Position numbers and translations under genes: made by a program. A stretch of DNA of 64,000 nt, from contig CANMDF010000001.1 in assembly GCA_947496605.1 (NCBI GenBank), forward strand, positions 186,001 through 250,000, given 5' to 3'. The notes beneath the pieces are model-generated. The model was not told the DNA's origin, made no database searches, and saw only the letters and a program-made list of their open reading frames with translations. The DNA is from an uncultured Paracoccaceae bacterium. GTDB lineage: Bacteria; Pseudomonadota; Alphaproteobacteria; Rhodobacterales; Rhodobacteraceae. This document shows positions 18,860 through 27,003 of this stretch, piece by piece. Position 1 is the stretch's first letter. Each line of letters opens with the position of its first letter.

Positions 18860-18890
18860 GCAAAAGGGCCACCCCAAAAGGAGCGGCCCC
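18860..18890 (-). terminator. Intrinsic terminator of the TRAP/sulfonate operon
   Basis: Read on the minus strand, GGGCCGCTCC (18889-18880) pairs with GGGGTGGCCC (18875-18866) through ten pairs including two G-U wobbles, around a TTTT loop. It is followed by TTTTG (18865-18861). It lies 24 bases after the dctP-like stop codon. Confidence 0.8.
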
Positions 18891-18913
18891 GTTTGTCAGC
18901 AAAGCGAATTTGC

Positions 18914-19978
18914 TTAGTTCAGGTCGCTTGCATAAGCGCCTTCAAGCTCGGCTTCAACTTCGGCAACGGCTGCTTGTAGTGCGTCCAGCATGTCACCGCC
19001 GCCGTCTACGTTTTCGCGGAACCATGCGTTCACGGGTGCGGCTGCCGCTGCGAATGCCGCTTTCTCTTCTGGGGACGGCACATAGATGTCGCCGCCACCT
19101 TCAACGAAGGCCTCATATGCCTCAATAGACTTGCGCTTAGGTGACGCGAAAGTTGCTTGCTGCAAGGCAGAGAAACCATCGACCACAACGCGGCGCAGAT
19201 CTTCTGGCATCGCAAGGAAGTTGTCGTTGTTCATCCACCACATCGCACCCATGTAAGAGTGGCCGTCAAGTGTCAGGTACTGCAGGCCCGCATCTGGGAA
19301 TTTCATGCCCATGATGTCGGTGATGCCGTTTGCGGTGCCTTCAACAACGCCGGTTTGCAGCGATGTGAACAGCTCTGGCCACGGGATCGGTGTCGCAGAC
19401 GCACCCATGGCTTCGACCAACTGCACTGGCAGGTCAGCCACAACCGTACGCAGTTTCAGGCCAGCCATATCGTCTGGGCCTGTCACGCGGCGTTCGGTGT
19501 TGGCAAAGTTGCGCCAGCCGCCAGTGTTACCGATGGTCATCAGGCGGATTGTGTTGTCGCTGTCTTCCAGCGCTTTGGCGCGCATCGTGCGGACGAAATC
19601 ACCCGATAGCACTTCTTCGGCCACGCGGTCAGAGGACATCAGGTAGGGCAGGTCTAGCACTTGCACATATGGGAAGATGCCTGCGGCACCGCCGGATGTT
19701 GAGATGTAGACATCGATGGAGCCTTCAGACACACCTTCAAGGCATTCTGCACCTGTTGCACAAAGCTGCGTGCCGATGAACAGCTCAACACCGATGCGGC
19801 CGTTCGAGGCTGCTTCGACGTAGTTCTTGAACACAACCAGACCGTCATAGTCTTCGTCGTTTTCATTTGAGTTGGCTGTTGCGCGGATTGTGAACTCTTG
19901 ATGTCCACCCGCCCAAGCTGCAAACGGTGTCGTCAGCAGTGCGGCGGTTGCCGCGATTTTCGTGAACTGTTTCAGCAT
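18914..19978 (-). CDS. TRAP transporter substrate-binding protein (DctP family)
   Basis: 354 residues. Signal peptide MLKQFTKIAATAALLTTPFAAWA, then a DctP-type solute receptor. Family segments include FKNYVEAASNGRIGVELF, the region VRTMRAK through GGWRNFANTERRV, and DMAGLKLRTVVADLPVQLVEAMGA with the arginine that usually binds the substrate's acidic group. Last gene of the minus-strand operon. TRAP receptors of roseobacters carry carboxylates and also organosulfonates (taurine, isethionate, DHPS); with the upstream genes here, a sulfonate such as sulfoquinovose or its glyceride is the best guess. Confidence 0.9.
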   Translation of the reverse strand: MLKQFTKIAATAALLTTPFAAWAGGHQEFTIRATANSNENDEDYDGLVVFKNYVEAASNGRIGVELFIGTQLCATGAECLEGVSEGSIDVYISTSGGAAGIFPYVQVLDLPYLMSSDRVAEEVLSGDFVRTMRAKALEDSDNTIRLMTIGNTGGWRNFANTERRVTGPDDMAGLKLRTVVADLPVQLVEAMGASATPIPWPELFTSLQTGVVEGTANGITDIMGMKFPDAGLQYLTLDGHSYMGAMWWMNNDNFLAMPEDLRRVVVDGFSALQQATFASPKRKSIEAYEAFVEGGGDIYVPSPEEKAAFAAAAAPVNAWFRENVDGGGDMLDALQAAVAEVEAELEGAYASDLN

Positions 19979-20000
19979 TATCTTCTCCCTATTGATGCTG

Positions 20001-21572
20001 TTAGTTGATGCCCGGTGCCGGGCTAATGCAAGCGCTAAACCCGATTTCTGGGGCGCAGCCCAAGAAACCAGTCAGGTATGGCACTGTCATGGAAATGGCG
20101 GGGATGTAGGTGATCAGGAAGATCACCAGCACCTCTACCGCGAGGAATGGCAGGATCGCCTTTGAGATCGTTTCAACCTTTTCACCAGACACGGTACTGG
20201 CGACAAATAAGACAAGTCCCATGGGCGGCGTTGCCAGCCCCACGGTCAGGTTGACCGACATGATGATCGCGAAGTGCACAGGGTGCACGCCAAGATCGAC
20301 GAAGATCGGCCCAAGGATGGGCCCAAGGATGATGATTGCGGGCCCCGCATCAAGAAACATGCCCACGACGAACAACAAAATGTTGATGAGGAACAGCAAC
20401 ATCAGCGGGTTTTCCGACAGCGACAGGATATAGTCACTCAGGATCTGCGGCGCATAGCTGAGACTAACAACCGTTTTGAACGCCACCGCTGCGCCGACAA
20501 GCAGCAAGACGGCAGATGTCGCAAGTGCGGATTTGGTGAGCACTTCGCCAAGGTCACGCAATTTCATGGACCGCAGCACAAAGAAGCTGACGATCAGCGC
20601 GTAGGCTACCGCGATGGCCGAGGCTTCGGTTGGGGTGAAGACACCTACAAGGATACCGCCCAGAATGATGATCGGCGTTTGCAATGGTGCGATCGCTTTT
20701 TTACAGATCATGCGGAAGTCATGGCTGACGCGCCCGCGGTACCCCATCAACAAGAAATGCGCCGCGATCAGCATTGCCACGAACACAACCCAGATGTTGA
20801 GGTTGTGCACTTTGTCGCCGGCTTCATCTATCGTCGCCAGACCGACGCTTGTTGACAAACCGCTATAGATCGCCAGCAGGAGCCCACCTACGTTGATACG
20901 CAGCAAGACGAAGCTGACCCAATATTCGACGGTGGTGATTTCTTGGTTTTTGGTGACGATCCGTTCGGCCTTGGGCAGGTCATAGCGGTCTGCCATGAGG
21001 CGGACCATCAGCATCAGACCCGCACCAACCATGATGCCCGGAACGATGCCTGCCAGAAAGAGCGACGCGACGCTTTCGCCCATGACATAAGCGTAGATGA
21101 TCATGATACCAGACGGTGGAATGATCGGCCCGATCACAGAAGAGGCGGCCGTAATGGCCGCGGCGAATTTGCGCGAATAGCCGTTCTTTTCCATCGCAGG
21201 GATCAAAGTGGATCCAAGGGCCGAGGTATCTGCAACCGCGGAACCCGAGAGGCCTGCAAAAAGCATTGATGACAGAATATTCACATGTGCCAGGCCGCCA
21301 CGCAGGTGACCCATGAAGGCTTGGGAAAACTCAACAAGGCGCAAGGTGATGCCGCCCCGGTTCATGATCTCGCCCGCGAGCATAAAGAAAGGCAGCGCCA
21401 TCAGTGGAAAGCTGTCCATGCCGTTGTAAAGGTTGCGGTACAGGCCTGCGACGACATTGCGGTTATCGCCTTCGAGCATGATCAGTGCGAAGGGCGATGC
21501 CAGCAATGCAAAGACCACCGGTAGGCCGATCATGATCAAAATGAGGAAGAGGGGGAGAAACCACAGTAACAT
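20001..21572 (-). CDS. TRAP transporter large permease subunit (DctM family)
   Basis: 523 residues with many hydrophobic segments. Typical DctM stretches are present: PFFMLAGEIMNRGGIT, LSGSAVADTSALGS, GPIIPPSGIMIIYAY, LFLAGIVPGIMVG and the late NLTVGLATPPMGLVLFV. Most DctM proteins have about 425-430 residues. This one has about 90 extra residues in the middle (after RYDLPKAERIV up to YRGRVSHDF), including one or two additional hydrophobic stretches. It provides the ion-coupled transport channel together with DctQ. It overlaps the dctQ stop by one base. Confidence 0.92.
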   Translation of the reverse strand: MLLWFLPLFLILIMIGLPVVFALLASPFALIMLEGDNRNVVAGLYRNLYNGMDSFPLMALPFFMLAGEIMNRGGITLRLVEFSQAFMGHLRGGLAHVNILSSMLFAGLSGSAVADTSALGSTLIPAMEKNGYSRKFAAAITAASSVIGPIIPPSGIMIIYAYVMGESVASLFLAGIVPGIMVGAGLMLMVRLMADRYDLPKAERIVTKNQEITTVEYWVSFVLLRINVGGLLLAIYSGLSTSVGLATIDEAGDKVHNLNIWVVFVAMLIAAHFLLMGYRGRVSHDFRMICKKAIAPLQTPIIILGGILVGVFTPTEASAIAVAYALIVSFFVLRSMKLRDLGEVLTKSALATSAVLLLVGAAVAFKTVVSLSYAPQILSDYILSLSENPLMLLFLINILLFVVGMFLDAGPAIIILGPILGPIFVDLGVHPVHFAIIMSVNLTVGLATPPMGLVLFVASTVSGEKVETISKAILPFLAVEVLVIFLITYIPAISMTVPYLTGFLGCAPEIGFSACISPAPGIN

Positions 21573-22168
21573 TAGTCAGCCCCCTGAAAATCATCAGCGC
21601 TGAGCGGTTTCAGGCGGTCGCCTTGGCCAAGCAGCTTGATGGTTTGACGGATGATGAGTTCAACATTCACGAGGATCAGCAAGTTCACCCCAACCCAAAG
21701 CGAGGCATATTGGAAGTTGTTCTGAAACTTGTTCCCGCATTTGCCGTATTCAAACCCAAACGGCCATTTCAGCGATGAGGAACAGCCGCGGCCGGACAAT
21801 GTGTCGACGTGGTTATTCAGGCCGCGATCCCATGCGACAACCAGCACCCAAAGGGCAATGCCGAGCAAGAGCAGCGTTAAGATGCCCGAGATCACGCGGG
21901 GCAGGGCGCGTTCCAACATATCGATCGAAACAAACCCACCCATGCGAAACGCCAGCGGCGCCATCAGCCCTGTCATCCAGAGCATCCCAAAGCGCGCACC
22001 TTCTTCGGTCCAATTGGGGGCATCACTCAGGACATAGCGGAAGAAAACCTGCCCCAAGATCAAAGTGACCATGATGGCAAGGGCGATCACCGCGATGACT
22101 TTGCCAATGGCAAGCACCACGGTATTGAACCGTTCTAGTGGCCACAAAAGGCCAAACAGGACCGACAT
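21572..22168 (-). CDS. TRAP transporter small permease subunit (DctQ family)
   Basis: 198 residues with four hydrophobic segments. The segment YVLSDAPNWTEEGARFGMLWMTG is the usual DctQ signature. The loop between helices 3 and 4 is long and contains two cysteines (GRGCSSSLKW and GKCGNK), longer than in the typical about 165-residue protein. Partner of the DctM subunit. Preceded on the minus strand by a 107-base spacer full of hairpins that separates it from the flavin reductase gene. Confidence 0.88.
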   Translation of the reverse strand: MSVLFGLLWPLERFNTVVLAIGKVIAVIALAIMVTLILGQVFFRYVLSDAPNWTEEGARFGMLWMTGLMAPLAFRMGGFVSIDMLERALPRVISGILTLLLLGIALWVLVVAWDRGLNNHVDTLSGRGCSSSLKWPFGFEYGKCGNKFQNNFQYASLWVGVNLLILVNVELIIRQTIKLLGQGDRLKPLSADDFQGAD

Positions 22169-22191
22169 CGGCTCCTCCCCTGTTTATGTCC

Positions 22192-22285
22192 GGGCGTTTT
22201 GCCCATGTTGTTGGGGCTTTGCCCCCGCCGCTTTGCGGCTCCCCCAAGGTATTTCAGAACATGAGAAGACGGGGGTTAGTCTTCT
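22192..22285. repeat. Cluster of four small hairpins (REP-like) between flavin reductase and dctQ
   Basis: GGGC/GCCC (22192-22195 and 22201-22204), GGGGC/GCCCC (22213-22217 and 22221-22225), GCCGC/GCGGC (22227-22231 and 22235-22239) and AGAAGAC/GTCTTCT (22264-22270 and 22279-22285) are consecutive stem-loops; the last encloses the stop codon of the flavin reductase. The 13-mer GAACATGAGAAGA at 22257-22269 recurs in inverse orientation at 63227-63239 beside another GGGGC hairpin. Probable dispersed palindromic repeat that may also stabilise or attenuate the operon mRNA. Confidence 0.65.
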
Positions 22286-22782
22286 TTTGTGAGCGTGCGG
22301 TATTGTCCACCGTGAAAGACCAGCGGGTCGCCGCCTTGATGATGCGCTTTGGTGACACGGCCTACGATAATGACATGGTCGCCTGCGTCGTGGGTGGCTT
22401 CGAGATTACACTCGAATGTCGCAAGCGCCCCTTCGATGATTGGCATGCCACAGTGCGATAGATGTGTTGGCACTTCGCTGATCGCCGTCTTGGACTTGAT
22501 AATGGCCGCACAGATATCACGCTGGTCCGCGCCAAGCACATGCACCGCAAAGCGCCGGGATCCGGCGAAATGTTCAAACCGTTTGGATGATTTGGCAGGT
22601 GACCACAACACCAATGGCGGGTCGAGTGACACGCTGGCAAAGCTGTTTGCAACAATCGCAACGGGCCCTTCGGGGCTATCTGTTGTGATGACTGTAACGC
22701 CGGTGACGAATGTCCCGAGTGCGCCGCGAAAGCTGTCAGCATCAGTGCTGGGGTCGAATGTCGCGATAGTGCCTGCGTCCAT
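22276..22782 (-). CDS. smoA: NADH:flavin reductase, probable SmoA
   Basis: 168 residues, flavin reductase-like domain across nearly the whole length. Typical segments are FRGALGTFVTGVTVITT, the NSFASVSLDPPLVLW stretch and the closing GDHVIIVGRV. It would supply reduced FMN to the flavin monooxygenase encoded two genes upstream. It overlaps the aldo-keto reductase gene by one base. The name SmoA comes from the gene trio; a general flavin reductase for another two-component monooxygenase is the alternative. Confidence 0.72.
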   Translation of the reverse strand: MDAGTIATFDPSTDADSFRGALGTFVTGVTVITTDSPEGPVAIVANSFASVSLDPPLVLWSPAKSSKRFEHFAGSRRFAVHVLGADQRDICAAIIKSKTAISEVPTHLSHCGMPIIEGALATFECNLEATHDAGDHVIIVGRVTKAHHQGGDPLVFHGGQYRTLTKED

Positions 22783-23672
22783 TATGGGACCTCCGTGCCG
22801 AGTGCGGCTGTGTAAAGTTCAAACCACGTTTGGCGGTCCATGTTGACTTTCAAAGCGTCTGATAGCGCTTTGATACGATTGATATTATTGGTGCCCATTA
22901 CGGGCATGATTTTTGCGGGATGCGCCAAGAGCCACGCCACTGCGACGGCTGCATTATCGACACCAGTGTCTGCCGCGACCTTGGCCAGCGCGTCTTGTAC
23001 CGCACCTGTGCCGGTCATCAAGCTGCCACCGCCAAGGGGCGACCATGCCATGATCGGCACATTGCGTTCTTGCAGATAGCCGACATCACCATTTGTGAAG
23101 GCTTCATGTGCGGTCAATGACGCTTCGATCTGGTTGGTGATCAGCGGCGTCTTCATCGCCGATTGCAGCAGCGTCCAATCGTGCAGTTTAAAGTTGGACA
23201 CCCCGACGGTGCGAACTTTGCCCGAGGCTACGACTTCGTCCAGTGCCGCGCCCGTTTCATGGTGGTCCATCATCGGATCGGGCCTATGGATCAGCAGCGT
23301 GTCGATTTTGTCGATGTTCATCAAACGCAGCGAGTGATCGACGGATGCCAGGATATGCGCACGGCTAGTGTCGTAGTATTTGACACGCGCGTCGCTATAG
23401 CGTCCGGCAGGGGCCACGATATCGCATTTGGTCACGATCTCGATCTGGTCCTTCAGCGCAGGGGCGGCTTTGAGGGCATTCCCCAGCACTTCTTCCGCTT
23501 CATAACCGCCGTAGATGTCGGCCTGGTCCATTGTGGTAATGCCTTGCGCGAGGCAAGCCTCGATCTTGGCTTGGACGTGGCCGACGGAGGTGTCGCTGTC
23601 GTCGCCCAAGCGCCACATGCCATAGACGATGCGGCTGAAAGAAAGGTCGTTGGTGATATCAATGCGGTTCAA
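22782..23672 (-). CDS. smoB: Aldo-keto reductase, probable 6-oxo-glucose reductase SmoB
   Basis: 296 residues, AKR TIM barrel. The catalytic tetrad is complete: D49, Y54, K82 and H129. In the sulfo-SMO pathway SmoB reduces 6-oxo-glucose, the aldehyde left after desulfonation, to glucose. The middle position in a flavin reductase / AKR / flavin monooxygenase trio is what points to SmoB; the AKR fold alone would fit many substrates. It overlaps its neighbours by one base (downstream) and four bases (upstream), so the three enzymes are translationally coupled. Confidence 0.7.
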   Translation of the reverse strand: MNRIDITNDLSFSRIVYGMWRLGDDSDTSVGHVQAKIEACLAQGITTMDQADIYGGYEAEEVLGNALKAAPALKDQIEIVTKCDIVAPAGRYSDARVKYYDTSRAHILASVDHSLRLMNIDKIDTLLIHRPDPMMDHHETGAALDEVVASGKVRTVGVSNFKLHDWTLLQSAMKTPLITNQIEASLTAHEAFTNGDVGYLQERNVPIMAWSPLGGGSLMTGTGAVQDALAKVAADTGVDNAAVAVAWLLAHPAKIMPVMGTNNINRIKALSDALKVNMDRQTWFELYTAALGTEVP

Positions 23673-24826
23673 CGGCGTGGTCCTGTGCCCAATGGGGTCG
23701 CTGGTGTTTCAGATGGCACACGCCCGTATTCATGGGGCAATGAGCATGTTTTCAGGTGCGGCATGACGCGGGCGCCAAAATGTTCGGCCTCGTCGATATG
23801 CGGATAGCCTGAGAAGATGAAAGCACGGATGCCCATCTTTTGATAGGCTTCAATTTTGGACATGATCTGGTCGGTTGATCCGACCAATGCCGCCCCGCAG
23901 CCAGAACGCGCGCGCCCGACGCCGGTCCAAAGACCGGGTTCGACGTAGCCGAATTTATCGGCCAATTCGCGTGCTTTGGCTTGGTGCGCGACGCCCAGTG
24001 AAATGCTGTCATGGGCGCGGTCGCGGATCAGTTTGCCGTATTCGTCGTCAAGTTTGGAGGCGATGTAGTCGGCGTATTCTTTGGCTTCGACTTCTGTATC
24101 GCGCACGATCATGTGGACGCGCAGACCGTAGTCGAGCGTGCGGTTGTGGGCCGCGGCGCGGGCGTTCACGTCTTTCATGCGCTGTGCCAGTTGTTCCATC
24201 GGTTCGGGCCACATCAGGTAGACGTCACATTGTGCGCCACAAAGTTCTAACGCGGCGGGCGAGTAGCCACCGAAGTATAGTAGCGGTCCGCCGTTTGTCT
24301 GATAGGGGCGGGCCGGGTCGGTCGACAGATTGGAAATCTGGTAGATGTCGCCGTCATAGCTGACTTCGTCTTGTGTCCAGCATTTGCGCAGGATTTCGAC
24401 GACCTCATGAGACCGTTTGTAGCGGAAGGCGCTTTCGGCAACTTCGCCGGGGAAGTCCGAGCTGATGACATTCAGGGTCAAGCGGCCTTTGAGCATGTGG
24501 TCGAGCGTCGCAATGGTGCGTGCCAGCATAATCGGTTGTACTTCGCCACAGCGGATGGCCGCGAGGAAATTGATCTTGTCGGTCAACGGTGCCATGCCGG
24601 ACACAAACGACAACGTGTCTTGGCCGACTTGGTAGGATGAGGGCGCGAGGATGTTACGGAACCCTTGCTTTTCTGCCGTCAATGCGATGTCGCGACAGTG
24701 TTCCCAAGACGACCGCAGATCGCCATCTGGTACACCCAAGAATTGGTAATCGTCTGAACAAAGTGCGGAAAACCAGGATACTTCTGCTGCATCAAGATCG
24801 GCGCTGGTGACAGGCACGATGGTCAT
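23669..24826 (-). CDS. smoC: Alkanesulfonate-type FMNH2-dependent monooxygenase, probable sulfoquinovose monooxygenase SmoC
   Basis: 385 residues, bacterial luciferase-like fold, SsuD group. Typical alkanesulfonate-monooxygenase segments are LNVISSDFPGE, YFGGYSPAALELC, GLWTGVGRARSGCGAALVG and FIFSGYPHIDEAEHFG. SsuD-type enzymes release sulfite from a C-S bond and leave an aldehyde. Paired with an aldo-keto reductase that can remove an aldehyde, and with a flavin reductase, it matches SmoC, which converts sulfoquinovose to 6-oxo-glucose and sulfite. First gene of the minus-strand operon, divergent from a GntR regulator. A different sulfonate, or a non-sulfonate substrate, cannot be excluded. 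Confidence 0.72.
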   Translation of the reverse strand: MTIVPVTSADLDAAEVSWFSALCSDDYQFLGVPDGDLRSSWEHCRDIALTAEKQGFRNILAPSSYQVGQDTLSFVSGMAPLTDKINFLAAIRCGEVQPIMLARTIATLDHMLKGRLTLNVISSDFPGEVAESAFRYKRSHEVVEILRKCWTQDEVSYDGDIYQISNLSTDPARPYQTNGGPLLYFGGYSPAALELCGAQCDVYLMWPEPMEQLAQRMKDVNARAAAHNRTLDYGLRVHMIVRDTEVEAKEYADYIASKLDDEYGKLIRDRAHDSISLGVAHQAKARELADKFGYVEPGLWTGVGRARSGCGAALVGSTDQIMSKIEAYQKMGIRAFIFSGYPHIDEAEHFGARVMPHLKTCSLPHEYGRVPSETPATPLGTGPRR

Positions 24827-24879
24827 TGATTCTCCTCCCCAGAAGCAGTTCTTTCCACTTGCCTAGCATGCAAATTGCT

Positions 24880-24900
24880 GTGTAACAATAGTGTATCAAT
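24880..24900. promoter_or_regulatory. Direct repeat between smoC-like and GntR genes (candidate operator)
   Basis: GTGTAACAAT (24880-24889) and GTGTATCAAT (24891-24900) are tandem copies with one mismatch, 11 bases apart, about one helical turn. They sit in the 103-base divergent promoter gap, where the GntR protein encoded alongside would be expected to act. Confidence 0.4.
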
Positions 24901-24929
24901 TCATCACGCAGGCTCGGGGAGGTGCCATC

Positions 24930-25637
24930 GTGGCGCAAACCTCTGCCTTACCAAAGTTCATCCAGCTGAGCGAAATGCTGATCCGCGAGATTGCGGCGGG
25001 GCATTTGGCAGATGGCGCACGATTGCCGCCAGAACGCGATATGGCGGATGATTTGGGAGTCGCTGTCGGCACGCTGCGCAAGGCGTTGGCGGATGTGGAA
25101 GCCAAAGGGTTGCTGGTCCGCGTGCAAGGATCAGGCAACTATGTGCGGCACCGTCCGGCGGTGGATTCTGTTTATGCGTTTTTTCGGTTGGAACTGTTGA
25201 AAGGTGGCGGTTTACCAACGGCACAGGTTTTGTCGGTTGATCGCTTGGCCAAGCCTGAGGGGTTTGCGCGTTTGGGCGGTGACGCGGAAGGACACCGTAT
25301 CAGGCGCGTCAGGTCGTTGGATGGAACTGTGATCGCGCTGGAAGAGATTTGGCTGGATGGCGCGTCGCGTGACGTGATCGCGATGCAGGACTTGTCGGAC
25401 TCGCTCTATCATTTTTACCGCCATGAATTGGGCATTGTGATTGCTTCGGTCGAAGATCGGATCGGGGTTGATGCGATGCCGAGCTGGACACCAGAGGGGT
25501 ATCACCTCAGCCTAGGTGAAACGGCAGGATATATCGAACGGGTCAGCTGGACCGCCAGCAAAGAGCCAGCAGAATTTTCGCGCACTTGGTATGATGCCGG
25601 GCGCGCTAACTACATCTCTCGTATGGGCAAGGGTTGA
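24930..25637 (+). CDS. GntR/HutC-family transcriptional regulator with UTRA domain
   Basis: About 235 residues from the GTG at 24930, chosen because GGGGAGG (24916-24922) lies eight bases upstream. An earlier GTG at 24891 falls inside a direct repeat and has no ribosome-binding site. Winged helix-turn-helix at the N-terminus (KFIQLSEMLIREI, RLPPERDMADDLGVAVGTLRKAL), then a UTRA effector domain (FARLGGDAEGHRIRRVRSLDG, TWYDAGRANYISR). HutC-type regulators bind small effectors such as sugars or amino acids. Divergent from the monooxygenase operon and overlapping the region of the next gene's start, so it probably controls both. Confidence 0.88.
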   Translation: MAQTSALPKFIQLSEMLIREIAAGHLADGARLPPERDMADDLGVAVGTLRKALADVEAKGLLVRVQGSGNYVRHRPAVDSVYAFFRLELLKGGGLPTAQVLSVDRLAKPEGFARLGGDAEGHRIRRVRSLDGTVIALEEIWLDGASRDVIAMQDLSDSLYHFYRHELGIVIASVEDRIGVDAMPSWTPEGYHLSLGETAGYIERVSWTASKEPAEFSRTWYDAGRANYISRMGKG

Positions 25638-25642
25638 ATAAC

Positions 25643-26731
25643 GTGGATACGGTAAACTATGGCCTGATTGGCTGCGGCATGATGGGTCGCGAACATATTC
25701 AAAACATCAACCTTTTGCCGCAAGGCCGGGTGTCTGTCGTCTATGATCCGGTGCCGGAACTCGCGCAGGCATGTGCGACCTTGGCCGAGGATGCGCATGT
25801 CGCCGACACGTTGGATGATTTGCTGGCGTTTGAGAATTTGGATGCGGTGGTGATTGTCAGCCCTAACTATCTGCATGTGGAACAGTTGCAGCGGATCGTG
25901 GCGAAACGCCCGATGCCTATTTTGTGCGAAAAGCCGCTTTATACCGATTCGGCTGATGCCGCTGTTCTGGATGCCCTTTTTGAAGGGTATCCGCACCCTG
26001 TCTGGATTGCGATGGAATACCGCTATATGCCGCCTGTTGCTGCGTTGGTGGCACAGGCGCAGCAGGCGACAGGCGGCATCAAGATGTTGTCGATCCGCGA
26101 GCACCGCTTTCCGTTCCTGCCCAAGATCGGCGATTGGAACCGCTTCAATGCGAAAACAGGCGGTACATTGGTTGAGAAATGCTGCCACTTCTTTGATCTG
26201 ATGCGCTTGATTTTGGATGACGAACCGGTGCGGGTGATGGCCAGTGCGGGGCAATCTCTGAACCATATTGATGAACGCTACGATGGTCAGGCACCGGATA
26301 TCTGGGACAATGGCTATGTCATTTTGGATTTCGCCAAAGGCAGCCGCGCGATGTTGGAGCTTTGCATGTTTGCCGAAGGGTCCAAGTATCAAGAGGAAAT
26401 CAGCGCTGTTGGCCCAAAGGGCAAGATCGAGGCGCTTGTGCCGGGGCCGGGGCGTTTTTGGCCAAAACTGCTGGGTGCACCGCCTGTGCCGCAGATGATC
26501 ATCAGTCCACGTGCACCTAAGGGCCCGTATGTGTCGGAAATTCCTGTGGACCCCACGCTACTTGAGGCAGGCGATCACAACGGATCAACCTTCTATCAGC
26601 ATCAGCGCTTTAACGCGGTGGTGCGCGGAGAAGGTGAGGTCGAAGTGACCTTGGCCGACGGGGCCAAGGCAATTGCTATGGGGTTGGCCGCGCAGGAAAG
26701 TGCGCGCACTGGTCAAGCGGTCGCGCTTTAG
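25643..26731 (+). CDS. Gfo/Idh/MocA-family NAD-dependent protein, candidate NAD+-dependent sulfoquinovosidase (GH188-like)
   Basis: 362 residues from the GTG at 25643, which has AAGGG nine bases upstream; a TTG at 25634 is also in frame. N-terminal Rossmann fold (YGLIGCGMMGREH), then the EKP motif (PILCEKPLY) of the family, then the EYRYMPP, REHRFPFL and TGGTLVEKCCHFFDLMR segments. The family includes sugar dehydrogenases and also NAD+-dependent glycosidases (GH109, GH188). Next to smoABC-like genes and with no GH31 sulfoquinovosidase in view, a GH188-type role, freeing sulfoquinovose from its glyceride, is attractive but inferred. A sugar dehydrogenase is the main alternative. Confidence 0.7.
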   Translation: MDTVNYGLIGCGMMGREHIQNINLLPQGRVSVVYDPVPELAQACATLAEDAHVADTLDDLLAFENLDAVVIVSPNYLHVEQLQRIVAKRPMPILCEKPLYTDSADAAVLDALFEGYPHPVWIAMEYRYMPPVAALVAQAQQATGGIKMLSIREHRFPFLPKIGDWNRFNAKTGGTLVEKCCHFFDLMRLILDDEPVRVMASAGQSLNHIDERYDGQAPDIWDNGYVILDFAKGSRAMLELCMFAEGSKYQEEISAVGPKGKIEALVPGPGRFWPKLLGAPPVPQMIISPRAPKGPYVSEIPVDPTLLEAGDHNGSTFYQHQRFNAVVRGEGEVEVTLADGAKAIAMGLAAQESARTGQAVAL

Positions 26732-27003
26732 CTTTCCGCGAGAACTGCCTGTTCCATTTGTGGGCAGGCCGTGCCGTCGCAGGTCACAAAGCTGAAGGGG
26801 ATTGTGAATTCGCCATTCTCTGTCATGACGACGTAAGCGACGTCTGTCAGCGCCTGCAGTTCCCCGACAACTGTGAACCCATTCTCTTCGAACGTCAGTG
26901 CGACTTCGTCTGCACTGACAATCGAAGGGGAGATAAGTGCGACTGCACTTAACATCGCTGTACCAAGGATACCGTTTACTGATTTTACCATTTTACTCAC
27001 CAT
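26728..27003 (-). CDS. Small secreted protein of unknown function with two cysteines
   Basis: 91 residues, ending four bases inside the convergent Gfo/Idh/MocA gene. Signal peptide (MVSKMVKSVNGILGTAMLSAVALISPSIVSA), then about 60 residues with a CDGTAC pair that could form a disulfide or bind a ligand. An alternative start at Met5 (26991) is possible. It has the look of a periplasmic hypothetical protein; no family recognised. Confidence 0.6.
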   Translation of the reverse strand: MVSKMVKSVNGILGTAMLSAVALISPSIVSADEVALTFEENGFTVVGELQALTDVAYVVMTENGEFTIPFSFVTCDGTACPQMEQAVLAES

